Source: Undaria pinnatifida
Taxonomy: Eukaryota; Sar; Phaeophyceae; Laminariales; Alariaceae
Reading direction: 5' to 3'
Length of the DNA stretch: 64,000 nucleotides
NCBI GenBank assembly: GCA_012845835.1
Contig: JABAKD010000016.1
Location: 8,694,121 to 8,758,120 of the forward strand
The notes beneath the pieces are model-generated. The model was not told the DNA's origin, did not search any database, and saw nothing but the letters and a program-made list of their open reading frames with translations. Shown in pieces: positions 23,096 through 32,171 of the stretch. The stretch's first letter is position 1. Each line of letters begins with the position of its first letter. The position numbers were made by a program, and so were the translations under genes.

Positions 23096-24130
23096 GGATG
23101 ACCACCAGCGGGCTCGAGTACGGTGAGGTCGAGTGCTGAATCAGCCCAGGTACTGGTTAAGGGTCGCGTCCACTTCTCTGGCCAGTATAGGGTTTATGCG
23201 ATGGGGTCGAGAAGTGACCGGAGCGCTGCCCTCCGGAACCGAGATTTCAAAGGGCATTAGGGAGCATGACTCAAAATCCGTCTTCGAGGTGGAGAACACG
23301 TCAGAAAAGTCGCAGAGCACATCCCCCAATTGCTCAATGGTCGGGGGGTCCCAACCAGGGCCGTGTAAGTCGAACGCAATATCCCGCAGGTGCGGTGGGA
23401 GTCGGGCCCAGACGCGTAGAAATGCAGAACGTTGGACTGGGTTCAAACGTTCCATAAGCGTCGGCGAGGGCGGCGGTACGGCGGGAACTATCCCCTCCGC
23501 GTCCGTCGGACTCGCGACCGCAGAGACCTGGCTGTCCGAAGTCTGGCCAGGGTGGGGACCCGCAGCCTTGATAGGGTGTTGCAAGGCACCCAGCGGGATG
23601 CGCAAAAGTGGGGCGTCGGCGACCCCGATAAGGTCGCCTGGCTCGAGGTCCGCGACACCTATGACGGGAAGCACCTGTCGTCCTGAAGCAACAAAGTGTT
23701 TCTGTCCCGAAAGAATATCCGGCTGCGGCAGTATGTCGACAAGATAGTGTCCTGTGAGCGCAGGAGAGCCGTTACTGCGCACCAAGTTGACCGCGAGCAG
23801 TTGGGGCTCGTCCGACAAAGTGACGCCTGTAGAGCCATCATAGCGAAGGTGGAAAGCACCGTTCGATGCTGCGAGGTCGACGGCATATGCCGCTACGCCT
23901 GCTGTGGCGTGGTGGGACAACGTCAGCTCGCCCAAAACCCTATTATCGAGAGGACGAGGGGGCAGGGCGCGGTACGAACGGGTGTTGAAGCGCATCCAAC
24001 TGTCGCGGCCCAGCAAGACAGCGTGCTGCATAACCGAAGGAGGGACCACGCATGCCCACACCACGAGAGAGCATGTTGGTTCTTTTTCGAGGAAGAATTG
24101 AACGCCCAGACGGATGTGGGTCGCGGTCCG
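23096..24130 (-). pseudogene. protease C-terminal half and RT N-terminal linker
   Basis: This frame (stop at 23141-23143) continues the NADAR-protease frame after a TAA at 24131. It opens with HIRLGVQFFLEKEPTCSLVV and the protease-like PSVMQHAVLLGRDSW (GRD motif), as expected of the second half of a retropepsin. A Pro-rich linker and the pre-RT region (DVFSTSKTDFESC, then PFEISVPEGSAP and EVDATLNQYL) follow. The RT finger motif then needs two small frame changes between 23095 and 23150. Confidence 0.8.
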
Positions 24131-26281
24131 TTAAGGGGCGGATTCGCCAAAACCACCCCAGGAGCGAGGGCTGCTGGGTCGCTCGCACGCCGATGAGGCG
24201 GCGCCTACCGATAGCATACGATCCAACACGTCACGACGGATGAAGGTTTGAGGGGAGCCAGTGTCAAGCAGCGCTGTACATACGTAGGGCGCAATAGCGT
24301 CCCCTCCGCCATGTATTGCAATATCGGTAGTGAAAGGATCGTCGTCCAGCGTCACGGTACCCCCGACGAGGCAGGGGCCATGTTCTGGCAGTGCGCGGTC
24401 TGAGGCGCCGCGAGAAGCTATCGCCAAAACCTCCGGGCTTTGATCGGCGGGTGTACCCGAAAAATAGGCCGAAGGAGGGCCTTGGTCAGCGCCGACCGCG
24501 GTCCCCAAGCGCGACTGCTGAGCGGACGAAATTTCATGGATTCCAGCATTCCCGGTGGGCCTGCGGAATCGACGAGGTGAGGCCGGGTGTGGCGATCCGT
24601 CCTCGCTGTCGCGAATTGCTTCGCGAACGGCAAAGAGTGCCTCGCCGAGCAAATTTTTTCCTCTCCACTTGTGTGGATCCTTGGCGTGGGGGTCGTCCGC
24701 CCGGAGACCTATACCCCACACTGTGTCTAGAGGACTGGCCTCTGCCAGAAATTTGTTGCCAGTGCTCAAAAGGTGATTTTTCATGGCTGGGTTCTGCGTA
24801 AATTTGGCATAGTTGCCAGATAACACGGCATTTTGCTTCTCCCTGTCCCAAACGGCGGTGTCAAAGTTGCGCACGCCTCGACCGACGCGTTTGTGTGTGC
24901 TGGGGTCAGACGATGACATGATGAGCTCCACAGCGCGATGGTCTTGAAAAAGCCGAGCCTTTTCAGCCATCATGAACTGCTCCGCGCGAGAATATGAGAC
25001 GTCGTCGACGACAAACGACGAAGGAGACCACTGCGAGAAAAAGGACGGCGGTTGCCAGCACAACACTACTTTGTCTGTAGAGTATTCGAGGGAAGGGTCA
25101 AAAGTCGACGGTGCCAACCCGTCGGAGGCCGTGTTAGGCATATGAGCTTGTAATGTCCCCGTCTGGGGACACCAGTCTCTGGCACTTTGGGCCTGCAGCG
25201 TCCCCGTCTGGGAACGCCCGGCCTCGGGAGCACGACGCGAGCCCGAACCCACGGGTGGTCGCGTCGTGGCCTTGTAGCTCTTTGGCGTAAAATCGCAAGG
25301 AACTGCTCTCACTGCACCCGAAGGGACAGGGGGCTCGGAGCTGTTACTGCTTGACGAGAGACGCGATTCTTCCCTATCTTCACGGGAATAGCGTACAGCT
25401 GATCGGGCTGGAGGCCGTGGCGTCACCACTGGCCCGTTGCGCAGTGTCGGATCTATATCCTGTGCCACTGAGGCAGACGTAGCCTGGTGCACGTGGGTTA
25501 GCGTGCTTAAAGACGGAGCAGGGCCCGTAGACCCTGTGGGTGTCTTCGAGAGCGGGGCTCGGGCAAGTGGAAATAAATTCTTCGCCCGAGGGGGCTCCTT
25601 CCCGTTAGCCCTCTTGGAGGAGAGAGACGAGGTAGCTAAGCTTGTCGGCTCCTCCTTGATGGGAAAAAGGATAGAGCGCCCGCTACTATCGCGAGGAGAC
25701 ACCGGATCAAATCTTGGAAAAGATATCGGTGCATACGGGTTGGCTTTCCCACACCTCAAACCAATCGCCGCTTTACGGTCAGGAAGAGGTGGAGACGAAC
25801 CCGCTCGCGTATGGGGGCGACGCGTCGTCGCCGCAGTCTTCTTGCTGCGCGACGCGTGCCTGGGGGGAGCGTGCAAGGTGCAGGCTCCTGAGTCATGGTT
25901 GAGGGGGGCAGCATTAGGGGCGCGTGCCTCCGTTGTCGAGCTTGAGCCACGGCAGGGGTTAACGGCGTTGGAAGTGCTGGTCCCCATTGCCGAACTCGGA
26001 CCATGATCGAGGGGGGCGTCACTGTGGGCGCGCACCCCCTTCGTAGAAAATGTAACCTGGCTGGGGGGGGGCATGCTGGGAGCACTGGTCCCCACCGCCG
26101 GCACTGCGCCGTGAAAGTCATCAGGCGACGTAGGAGCCCGTGGGCTCTTGATAGAAATAATTTGCGCCGCGCCACGTGTAAGGCGAACGACAGGCACTCG
26201 AGCATCTTGTGAAAGCAAAGGAAGTGTCCCCGACAGTGCCGTCGGCGTACGGGTCGGGTGTGCCGTACCGCCGTCGCCCTG
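24131..26281 (-). CDS. NADAR domain-aspartic protease polyprotein segment
   Basis: The frame is open from just after a TGA at 26282-26284 down to TAA at 24131-24133. The first 380 residues (numbered from 26218) are Ser/Pro/Arg-rich and disordered, with a duplicated QTGTLQA word. Residues about 383-536 form a complete NADAR domain: FFSQWSPSSF, YSRAEQFMMAEKA, KRVGRGVRNF, VWDREKQNAVL, KFTQNP, LLSTGNKFLAEASP, TVWGIGL and KNLLGEALFAVRE. NADAR proteins such as E. coli YbiA are N-glycosidases acting on ADP-ribose-linked or riboflavin-pathway compounds. The retropepsin active site follows as CTALLDTGSPQTFI (residues 648-660). The frame overlaps the 3' end of Gag in another phase, so a frameshift (programmed or mutational) would be needed to reach it. 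Confidence 0.9.
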   Translation of the reverse strand, partial: QGDGGTAHPTRTPTALSGTLPLLSQDARVPVVRLTRGAAQIISIKSPRAPTSPDDFHGAVPAVGTSAPSMPPPSQVTFSTKGVRAHSDAPLDHGPSSAMGTSTSNAVNPCRGSSSTTEARAPNAAPLNHDSGACTLHAPPRHASRSKKTAATTRRPHTRAGSSPPLPDRKAAIGLRCGKANPYAPISFPRFDPVSPRDSSGRSILFPIKEEPTSLATSSLSSKRANGKEPPRAKNLFPLARAPLSKTPTGSTGPAPSLSTLTHVHQATSASVAQDIDPTLRNGPVVTPRPPARSAVRYSREDREESRLSSSSNSSEPPVPSGAVRAVPCDFTPKSYKATTRPPVGSGSRRAPEAGRSQTGTLQAQSARDWCPQTGTLQAHMPNTASDGLAPSTFDPSLEYSTDKVVLCWQPPSFFSQWSPSSFVVDDVSYSRAEQFMMAEKARLFQDHRAVELIMSSSDPSTHKRVGRGVRNFDTAVWDREKQNAVLSGNYAKFTQNPAMKNHLLSTGNKFLAEASPLDTVWGIGLRADDPHAKDPHKWRGKNLLGEALFAVREAIRDSEDGSPHPASPRRFRRPTGNAGIHEISSAQQSRLGTAVGADQGPPSAYFSGTPADQSPEVLAIASRGASDRALPEHGPCLVGGTVTLDDDPFTTDIAIHGGGDAIAPYVCTALLDTGSPQTFIRRDVLDRMLSVGAASSACERPSSPRSWGGFGESAP
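24611..25072 (-). other. NADAR domain (about 154 codons)
   Basis: The block from VVLCWQPPSFFSQW to EALFAVREAIRD contains every conserved NADAR segment in order, with the conserved Glu of the YxxAEQ motif, the GRxVxxF motif, the KFxQN motif and the WGIG motif intact. It is uninterrupted and lies between the low-complexity post-Gag region and the protease. The element orientation and frame match the protease, so it is part of the polyprotein rather than a separate insertion with its own promoter. Confidence 0.93.
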
Positions 26282-27882
26282 TCAGTTGCCAGTGCGAAAG
26301 GTACCTGGTTGGCGCGCGTTGGGGTTTCCGCTCGGATTGTGGGTTGCCCCGAAACGCTTCCCCGGAGCAGACACGGAAGCCGAGGAGACTGGCGAGGGCG
26401 GGACAGTACCTTGTTGGCCAGGCGTGTATGTGCTGTTGTTGTTACCGCTGTGGCTGTTGTCTGTCCCTGGTCCCGTGGGTACCCTCGTGATTGGTTTGAA
26501 CGATTTCGGGGATTTTTGTTGTACGTTTGCGAGCGAGAAGACCGTCCGTCGCGGCGGTAGCTAACCATACGTGCTTGCCACCGTCGGAAAACGTCATCAT
26601 TGCCAAGTTGGCCAAGTTCAGGGTTTAGACAGCCACTGGCGTTGATAAAAGGATGCCTACAGTTGCGTAAGGAGTGAGTGTCTTCGTGACAGTTGAGGCA
26701 ATGACCCCTGTTTTCTCGGAGAGCCGCGGCGCGGGCAGAGGGCGTGAGGAGGCCGCTCCAGAGGGGAGGGTCGTCGGTATTAAACGAGGCACTAACAGCG
26801 AAAACTTCTGCATAGTGTTGTTCTTCTAGGGGCCAGCAGTTGGACATTTTGTCGAGCCAGGGGTCGGTGGAATCAACAATCGGCATGTCAATCGGATTAT
26901 GGCTCGAACCCGTCTGCCAAGAAGGCGACTGGGACAGCACTCGGCCCTGGCCGCGCCCATGAACGGCGGGCCGGGGCCCCGACGGGGCGGATGACCGTGA
27001 TCCCGTCGAAAAAACAGGTAGAGAAAAATGTTTTTCGCCGTTGACGGCAGGTTTCTTATTGTGCGCCAAGTCACTAAACGCTTTCCACATGGCATCTAAC
27101 GAGGCGCATGGCCGTGGGTCCGTAGCCTTCGAGCCAGGGTATAACGTAGGCATGAGCGTCGGAAACTGCTCGTTGACCGCCATTCTAACCACCTCCAGCA
27201 CGACATCCGTCCCCGGGGACAAAACACGCTCACTCCCCGTGACTGCCGATACTAGCACACGGAACTCCCGACTAAAATCAGAAAAAGGCGTGCCGTTACA
27301 CACTCCAAAAGTGTGCAACTTAGTGTAGCCTTCGCCCGTGTCGACCCGGTCAAAGTGCGTCACGAGCAGGCGTAGCAGGAGGGTGAAAGCCTCGGGCCCA
27401 GATGCCCCTCCGTCCAACGCTCTTGACACCTGTTCAAAGAAATCGTCGATCAAGGTGGTCATGCGAGCGGTCGTGGGCCTGTCAGGTGTTATGGCAAGGT
27501 TGAATGCCAGGCGGAGGGGGTGGACCCAACCAGGAACCCACGTGGGGGCACGTACACCCTCTTGGCAACGGTCGACACAGCGCATGAGTATGTCAGTCAT
27601 GGCAGACCGAACCGAACGCGTGAGTTGCTGTGTGCCGTCAGACTTGTTCAAAGAGGCGGGGAACGGTAGCACAGAAATGCGTGATACGTCCTTGTGGGAG
27701 AGCTTAACATAGGCACGCCTAACCGAGTCATCGAGCGTTGATTTAGCTAGAGCCGCGGCGGTAGCAAGTTCGGCGGTACGCTCGCGGGCCAAATCCGAAG
27801 AAACAGGCTTGGTGTGGTCGCCCGACGCAGTTAGTTTGATCAGCCGGTCGGCGGAAGAGGCAATATCCACCAGGGAAGGACG
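25756..27882 (-). CDS. Gag-like protein with CCHC zinc knuckle
   Basis: The frame is open from after a TAA at 27883-27885. The first 300 residues are mostly helical-looking (VDIASSADRLIKL..., LVTHFDRVDTG), consistent with a capsid region, although no named family was recognised. A single zinc knuckle C-x2-C-x4-H-x4-C is present as CLNCHEDTHSLRNC near 26660-26705. A basic tail (RRDGRSSRSQTYNKNPRNRS) follows. Beyond about 26450 the frame becomes Arg/Pro-rich and overlaps the NADAR-protease frame, so true Gag coding probably ends there. Gag packages element RNA into particles. Confidence 0.75.
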   Translation of the reverse strand, partial: RPSLVDIASSADRLIKLTASGDHTKPVSSDLARERTAELATAAALAKSTLDDSVRRAYVKLSHKDVSRISVLPFPASLNKSDGTQQLTRSVRSAMTDILMRCVDRCQEGVRAPTWVPGWVHPLRLAFNLAITPDRPTTARMTTLIDDFFEQVSRALDGGASGPEAFTLLLRLLVTHFDRVDTGEGYTKLHTFGVCNGTPFSDFSREFRVLVSAVTGSERVLSPGTDVVLEVVRMAVNEQFPTLMPTLYPGSKATDPRPCASLDAMWKAFSDLAHNKKPAVNGEKHFSLPVFSTGSRSSAPSGPRPAVHGRGQGRVLSQSPSWQTGSSHNPIDMPIVDSTDPWLDKMSNCWPLEEQHYAEVFAVSASFNTDDPPLWSGLLTPSARAAALRENRGHCLNCHEDTHSLRNCRHPFINASGCLNPELGQLGNDDVFRRWQARMVSYRRDGRSSRSQTYNKNPRNRSNQSRGYPRDQGQTTATAVTTTAHTRLANKVLSRPRQSPRLPCLLRGSVSGQPTIRAETPTRANQVPFALATDRATAVRHTRPVRRRHCRGHFLCFHKMLECLSFALHVARRKLFLSRAHGLLRRLMTFTAQCRRWGPVLPACPPPARLHFLRRGCAPTVTPPSIMVRVRQWGPALPTPLTPAVAQARQRRHAPLMLPPSTMTQEPAPCTLPPGTRRAARRLRRRRVAPIRERVRLHLFLTVKRRLV

Positions 27883-27936
27883 TTACTTGCCTCCTGCCAG
27901 CTACCACTGTCACCTGGCCGTGGTCCGTGTTCGAGC

Positions 27937-29232
27937 TCAAAGACGAGCGGGAGGACGTTGACGAGTCGTCCCACGCTGAGGGCCCTCGTGCGCTGTTTCG
28001 CCGTCCTCCGGTGCTTCCTCCCGAGCTGCGACCGCCGTCCCGGTTGGTTCGGGCCTGGTTGCTCCCTTGGCGGCCCTGTGGGCCACCACCAGTACCCGAC
28101 GATCCTCCCGCGCTTCCACCACCGTTGCCACCACCGCGGCGGTTGTGGTGGCCACCACTCCCACCATTTTCCCGTTTCCCCCACTCTGGCCGCCACCACC
28201 CCCGGAGTTACCACCTCCACGGTTGCGGTCCCCCCGATCACGGCTGCCACCGCGCCGCTGTTTGGTGAAGCGCCTTCCTTCCAGCGCTTCCTTTGGAGTC
28301 GGCCACAGGACTGGGTCAGGGGCGTTGTCGTGGGCCAATCTTAAGGCTTTGACCAAAGCGAGGGTAGGTGCTCGCCTCATCTGCCCGAAGGCGGACGAGG
28401 TGTCGCGGCGAGCCCAGACTGCTCCGACCGAAAGGTCTTCTGCCTTGAACGACGACCATCGCTCTGAAGTTAGAAGGGCCGTGGCCGCTGCTATCACCGC
28501 CTCCGCCAGATGCGCCGAGAACTCGACCCTCGGCGTGGTAGCCATGTACTGGACGCTGCCAGACATGAAAACGTCGTCCCCGGGTCGTGTATCTTGGGAG
28601 GCAACACCCAGCGGGCGCGCCGAGGAAGGGGCAGCTCTCGCCGGAGTCGATGTAGCTGAGAGGGCAACGGCTTGGCGTGCCCTCTCTACCGCGCGGGACG
28701 CCTCGCGAGCAGCGGCCTTCGCCTGATCGATGGCGTGATCCTCACGGCGTCGACGTTCGTCATCGAGCCGTCTGCGTTCCTCTCGTCGAAGCAGGGTCGC
28801 GTTGGCTTCGTCGAGAGCTCTTTGGGCCCGAGAAATTTCAGACTCTGAGTCTGAGGGGCCGGCATGGGAGCGCTGGTCTCCGTAGCTCTGGGGAAGGCGC
28901 TCTGTCGAGCGCGGAGAGGTCAGATGTCGACGGTGGTGCTCTGAGGACAGCTGGAGATGCTCCCTCGAGGCTGGGGATATTTGTCGTCGTGATGTCTCCG
29001 CGCCCGGTAGGAGTTTTTCCGCCTCGTCGACCGGCGAGTCGGGGTGGTCGGTCGCTGTGCCGTGTTGTTGACTCGTGTTGGAGTCACTATCGTCGTCAAG
29101 GTTTTCGGCGCGTCCTCCTCGTCTCGATTCGCGGGACCTCGAGCGTTCCCGTCCTTCTCCCTGGGCCTCCTGGATGGGGCGCGTGGAGGACCGCAGCCTG
29201 CCCGAGTAGCCCCCATCGTCACTGGTGGACAT
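27937..29232 (-). CDS. RGG/coiled-coil ORF upstream of Gag
   Basis: Chosen start is the ATG at 29230-29232 (MSTSDDGGYSGR), giving about 431 residues; the frame is open upstream without good sequence. Order: acidic/basic low-complexity N-terminus, a charged heptad-like coiled coil around residues 131-190 (RALDEANATLLRREERRR), a helical block (SAHLAEAVIAAATALL), then an RG/GG-rich tail (RGGSRDRGDRNRGGGNSGG). After about 28240 another phase gives a better Gly/Arg/Ser composition, so a frameshift may lie there. RG-rich tails commonly bind RNA. It may be the N-terminal half of Gag split by mutation or a separate ORF1. Function not assigned. Confidence 0.6.
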   Translation of the reverse strand: MSTSDDGGYSGRLRSSTRPIQEAQGEGRERSRSRESRRGGRAENLDDDSDSNTSQQHGTATDHPDSPVDEAEKLLPGAETSRRQISPASREHLQLSSEHHRRHLTSPRSTERLPQSYGDQRSHAGPSDSESEISRAQRALDEANATLLRREERRRLDDERRRREDHAIDQAKAAAREASRAVERARQAVALSATSTPARAAPSSARPLGVASQDTRPGDDVFMSGSVQYMATTPRVEFSAHLAEAVIAAATALLTSERWSSFKAEDLSVGAVWARRDTSSAFGQMRRAPTLALVKALRLAHDNAPDPVLWPTPKEALEGRRFTKQRRGGSRDRGDRNRGGGNSGGGGGQSGGNGKMVGVVATTTAAVVATVVEAREDRRVLVVAHRAAKGATRPEPTGTAVAAREEAPEDGETAHEGPQRGTTRQRPPARL

Positions 29233-30280
29233 GATGCCTCTGCAAAAATGATGGTGGTTGAAGCTACGCGACGCACAGCAGTAGTGGAACGCTGTTGATC
29301 GAGAAAGATCAGAGAGGGGTCCGAGGTGCGTCAAATTAGTAGCAGTACTAATTTCGGAAGAAAGGGAACAGCTGTTTCTTCGACGCACAAGACGGATCGA
29401 CGTATGTACTGAAACCCATACGATAACGCGTGTACTGGAAAATTCGCCAAACGAAAAAGCCCAAACATTCCACGAGCACCGCCTGTTCCTTCCCACGGGT
29501 AGATCACAAGGAAGAAGCCCCGACATGAGCTCCTAGAGCACTGTGCCCGTAGTCCAAGGGGGTCCCGCGAAGGGCGGTCTGGCTCCGACAGCAAAGGTGT
29601 ATGCTGGTCGATGGGCTCTCTCAGCAAGCGAAGTCCCCGTCGAAGGTCATTCGAAGGGTTGATTCCAGTATGCTTGTCCGTGGCGTGTCGTGCATATGCC
29701 TCCGAGCCTCAAAGCGCGAAAAAAAAAGTACGAGTCGATGGCCGATCTTGGGGCTTGTGCTGGCAACTCGCGGAGATGTGCTGTGCAACATGCTGGCAGA
29801 GCGCGGAGCAAACAAGTCTGATGGGTGGGGCTCGGGCAGTTCCACTGCGGAGTGGTCTATGACCAGCTGGCGGTGAACTGATGCAACCAAAGGCCGGGAC
29901 GAGGAGTGTGCTCCGAAGAGCAGTGTCGTCCGCCCGTACTCGGAAGGTATCCTCTGTGTGGTGCGTGCCCAGCAACCAACAGAAGGGACCAAAACTCGAG
30001 ACGAGGAGTGTGCTCCGCAGAGCAGTGTCGTCCGCACGTACTTGGAAGGTGTCGTCCGTGTGGTACGTGCGCGGCGACCAACAGAAGGGGCCCCTGCCAT
30101 CTCACTGCTGTTGTGGTCGCCGTTGTAGGAGGAAGGGCGCTCCCTCCATTGAGAAGCCACCCGAGAAGGAACAGGGGGTGTGGGCTCGATGGAAAGCAAA
30201 AGCAAAATCGCTACGAAAAAATAATCGGAGAGATTTGAGGAACGCTGCCACAATAGCATATCAAGCTCGTCGACGCCACA
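29233..30280 (-). other. 5' leader of the element: primer-binding site and tandem duplication
   Basis: Directly inside the 5' LTR, the - strand reads TG then TGGCGTCGACGAGCTTGA (30261-30278), a primer-binding site complementary to a tRNA 3' end with CCA. A unit of about 100 bases with CGAGGAGTGTGCTCCG and AGCAGTGTCGTCCGC occurs twice in tandem (about 29896-29999 and 30000-30091), about 85% alike by eye. The rest has no supported coding. Confidence 0.7.
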
Positions 30281-30549
30281 TGTTAAATTAAAGGGTGGGG
30301 ACAAAGAGTGCCCCCTGCAGGTCTGCCAATTGAGCAGGTCCTCGGAGAGTACTCACTTTCGTTCGTTTGTAGAGATGTAGCTTTATTCGTTTCCACCAGA
30401 GCCCGGGATAGCTTCTGAGATCGGAGGCACGTGCCTCCGATCTACTTCGTAACTTTCCCGAATATAAAACGCCAACCTTATCATACGAAACCCATCCAAA
30501 TGATCTCAAATTCGGATACCTACAGGCCTTTCGAGGCCGTATCTTAACA
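30281..30549 (-). repeat. 5' LTR of the Ty3/Gypsy element
   Basis: Matches 17737-18005 except at about five positions (for example GACAAAG for GACACAG near the left end). Being upstream on the - strand, it should hold the promoter of the element. No TATA box was pinned down. Confidence 0.95.
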
Positions 30550-30553
30550 TACA

Positions 30554-31518
30554 ACTGATCGGTGGAGTATCGCAAGCCGGCACCAGCAGAAAGAAAAAAC
30601 GTCCCCGGGTATTCCCGTCTTCGTTTCATGCTGTACAACGCGATTGCAGCGGATGAAGCCATTTGCCCCCAACGTTTTTATCTCGTTCGTCCCTGCGACG
30701 TTCTTTCACCTAGATCGCAGGATGTTGACGTGGAAGAACGGCGCCTTCGAGCGCAAACAGACATTTTTGACGGCCGCTTTTCACTGCTGGCTTCCGTGAC
30801 TTTCGAAAACTCGATCAACAATTCAAGCACGACGACCTCGCCACACCGTATTGAGAGCTTTCCGCCCCCTTTTGCTCGGCCCGCTAAATCAAGGAGTCTC
30901 TCACCGACACACAAAAAAAACACACACGCACCATCAATCTGGTTGAGGCTTCGGCACTTGCTGTGCTACCGCTTCCTGTAGAGGGCCCGGTGGCGTCGCC
31001 GCCCGTCCCCCCCCCCTCTCGCACTCCAAGGAGTCCTACCGTTGGCAACGCATGCGTCGCCGACGCCGCCGGCGGTTCCGTGTTGTCTTCGCCCATTTCC
31101 GTTTTTGCTGCCCCCCCATGTGAAAACACACTCTACCGTGCGCCTGGTGCCGGCGCTCGTCTACGTTTGGACAAAGCTGCACCGAATTACGGGTTCGCGG
31201 TGCTCCTTGTTTCGAATGGCCGAGCTGGCGTCGGTTAAATCGACTTTCGCGAGCAGATGCCGCTTCGTCCTTTTCGCTATGGAATATGGGCGCACCAAGT
31301 TTCAATAAAGCTGCGTTGGGATTGATGACTGCGTCCCGACCACCGCCGTTTTATCTCCTTGAGACCTTTGCACATTTTTGGGGGAAAACACTTGGAATTA
31401 GTGTAGGATGATTTTTGCTGCGGTAAAATGGCGAAGGCACCCCTCTGTTGGAGTTCAATCCCTAGACCTTCCCCGCCCTACTTATTGCGCACTTGGAAGG
31501 TGACGAGCAACCCCCCTA
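30554..31518. other. no recognisable gene right of the retrotransposon
   Basis: The open frame 30562-30981 (+) has no recognisable domain. The word ACTTGGAATTAGTGTAGG at 31391-31408 recurs in variant form near 35570 and 51630, which suggests another decayed repeat family. Confidence 0.35.
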
Positions 31519-31546
31519 CTGGAGTACCTCGTACACGGGGTTGCCT
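31519..31546 (+). repeat. short repeat block shared with 34317-34345
   Basis: TGGAGTACCTCGTACACGGG followed by GTTGCCT is found at both places, in each case upstream of the 0.3 kb repeat described next. Confidence 0.7.
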
Positions 31547-31553
31547 AACCGGT

Positions 31554-31618
31554 CGCCCCGGTGGCGTATCAGGTTATCCTCGAGCCTGGTATAGGTCAGT
31601 TTCGTGAGTTCGAGCACC
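31554..31618 (+). pseudogene. tRNA-like sequence (possible tRNA-derived SINE head)
   Basis: GGTGGCGTATCAGGTTATCC resembles a polymerase III A box with D arm, and GTGAGTTCGAGCACCC about 40 bases later resembles a B box/T arm. The acceptor ends do not pair well. It lies in the 308-base segment present here and absent from the sister repeat copy at 34349. It could be a tRNA pseudogene or a SINE; not a functional tRNA. Confidence 0.4.
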
Positions 31619-31854
31619 CCCGCCTAGTGCATACTCGTATCAATTCGTTGGGATTTTTTCTTGTGCACAACTTGACTTGCTGAAAGCGCGAGAGCGTGAG
31701 TTAGCAACACTCGATGAAATATCGACGAGCAGTGGGAGTGTTGAACCCTATGCGCGATAAAAATTGAAGGCAAGAACCGGGGGGGAGAAAGGACGACACC
31801 TGTGACCACGGTTTGTCCAGAAGCTGGAAAGTAGAAGTGCGCGAAAAAAAAAGC

Positions 31855-32171
31855 CATCATGTGGTAGAGCATGTCAAGGTGGGAGCCGTCGATGGGCCCT
31901 CGGAAGCAGTCGTAAAACAGGTACAAGTATATACGGAGTATATATTATCGTTGTCTCCGCCGAAGAAGGAAGGGCACTCTGAACATGTACACCCGAAGGC
32001 AACTACAAGAGCAGTAACAATACACTGAGCCACAGGGGGCTCAACTCGAACATATCGAAGATTGGGACCGCCAATCATATCAATTGTTCTACTCTACCAT
32101 CTCTGTAGATTCTATGCAGTCATACACATCATACATCAGACTTGTGCGCAGGCATAAATCAACATTCCCCC
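31855..32171 (+). repeat. 0.3 kb dispersed repeat, copy 1
   Basis: About 95% identical by eye to 34349-34660, from CATCATGTGGTA through AGCAGTCGTAAAACAGGTAC, GCCGAAGAAGGAAGGGCACT and TTGTGCGCAGGCATAAA. The differences are small, including a shorter AT run in copy 2. The open frames are not conserved as proteins. The copies are tandemly oriented 2.5 kb apart. Confidence 0.9.

Larger units (their letters stand above)
17737..30549 (-). mobile_element. Ty3/Gypsy-type LTR retrotransposon carrying a NADAR domain
   Basis: Two 269-bp direct LTRs (17737-18005 and 30281-30549) begin TGTTA and end TAACA. They differ at about five positions. TACA flanks both outer edges (17733-17736 and 30550-30553), extendable to ATACA, as expected of a 4-5 bp target duplication. 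Order on the - strand: leader and PBS, RGG/coiled-coil ORF, Gag with CCHC knuckle, NADAR plus aspartic protease, RT, RNase H, integrase, chromodomain with a Tudor/SH3-like domain. RT before integrase places it in Ty3/Gypsy, and the C-terminal chromodomain suggests a chromovirus-like lineage. In-frame stops at 24131 and 20299 and frame changes near 23095-23150 and 19560 mean this copy is unlikely to encode a working Pol, despite its young LTRs. Confidence 0.95.

Noticed and set aside
25437-26006. 189-codon + frame opposite the NADAR region
   Set aside because: Shadow frame in GC-rich low-complexity sequence; no domain, and the - strand frame carries recognisable domains.
31554-31618. Functional tRNA gene
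   Set aside because: A-box-like and B-box-like words are present, but acceptor and anticodon stems do not pair convincingly; kept as tRNA-like only.
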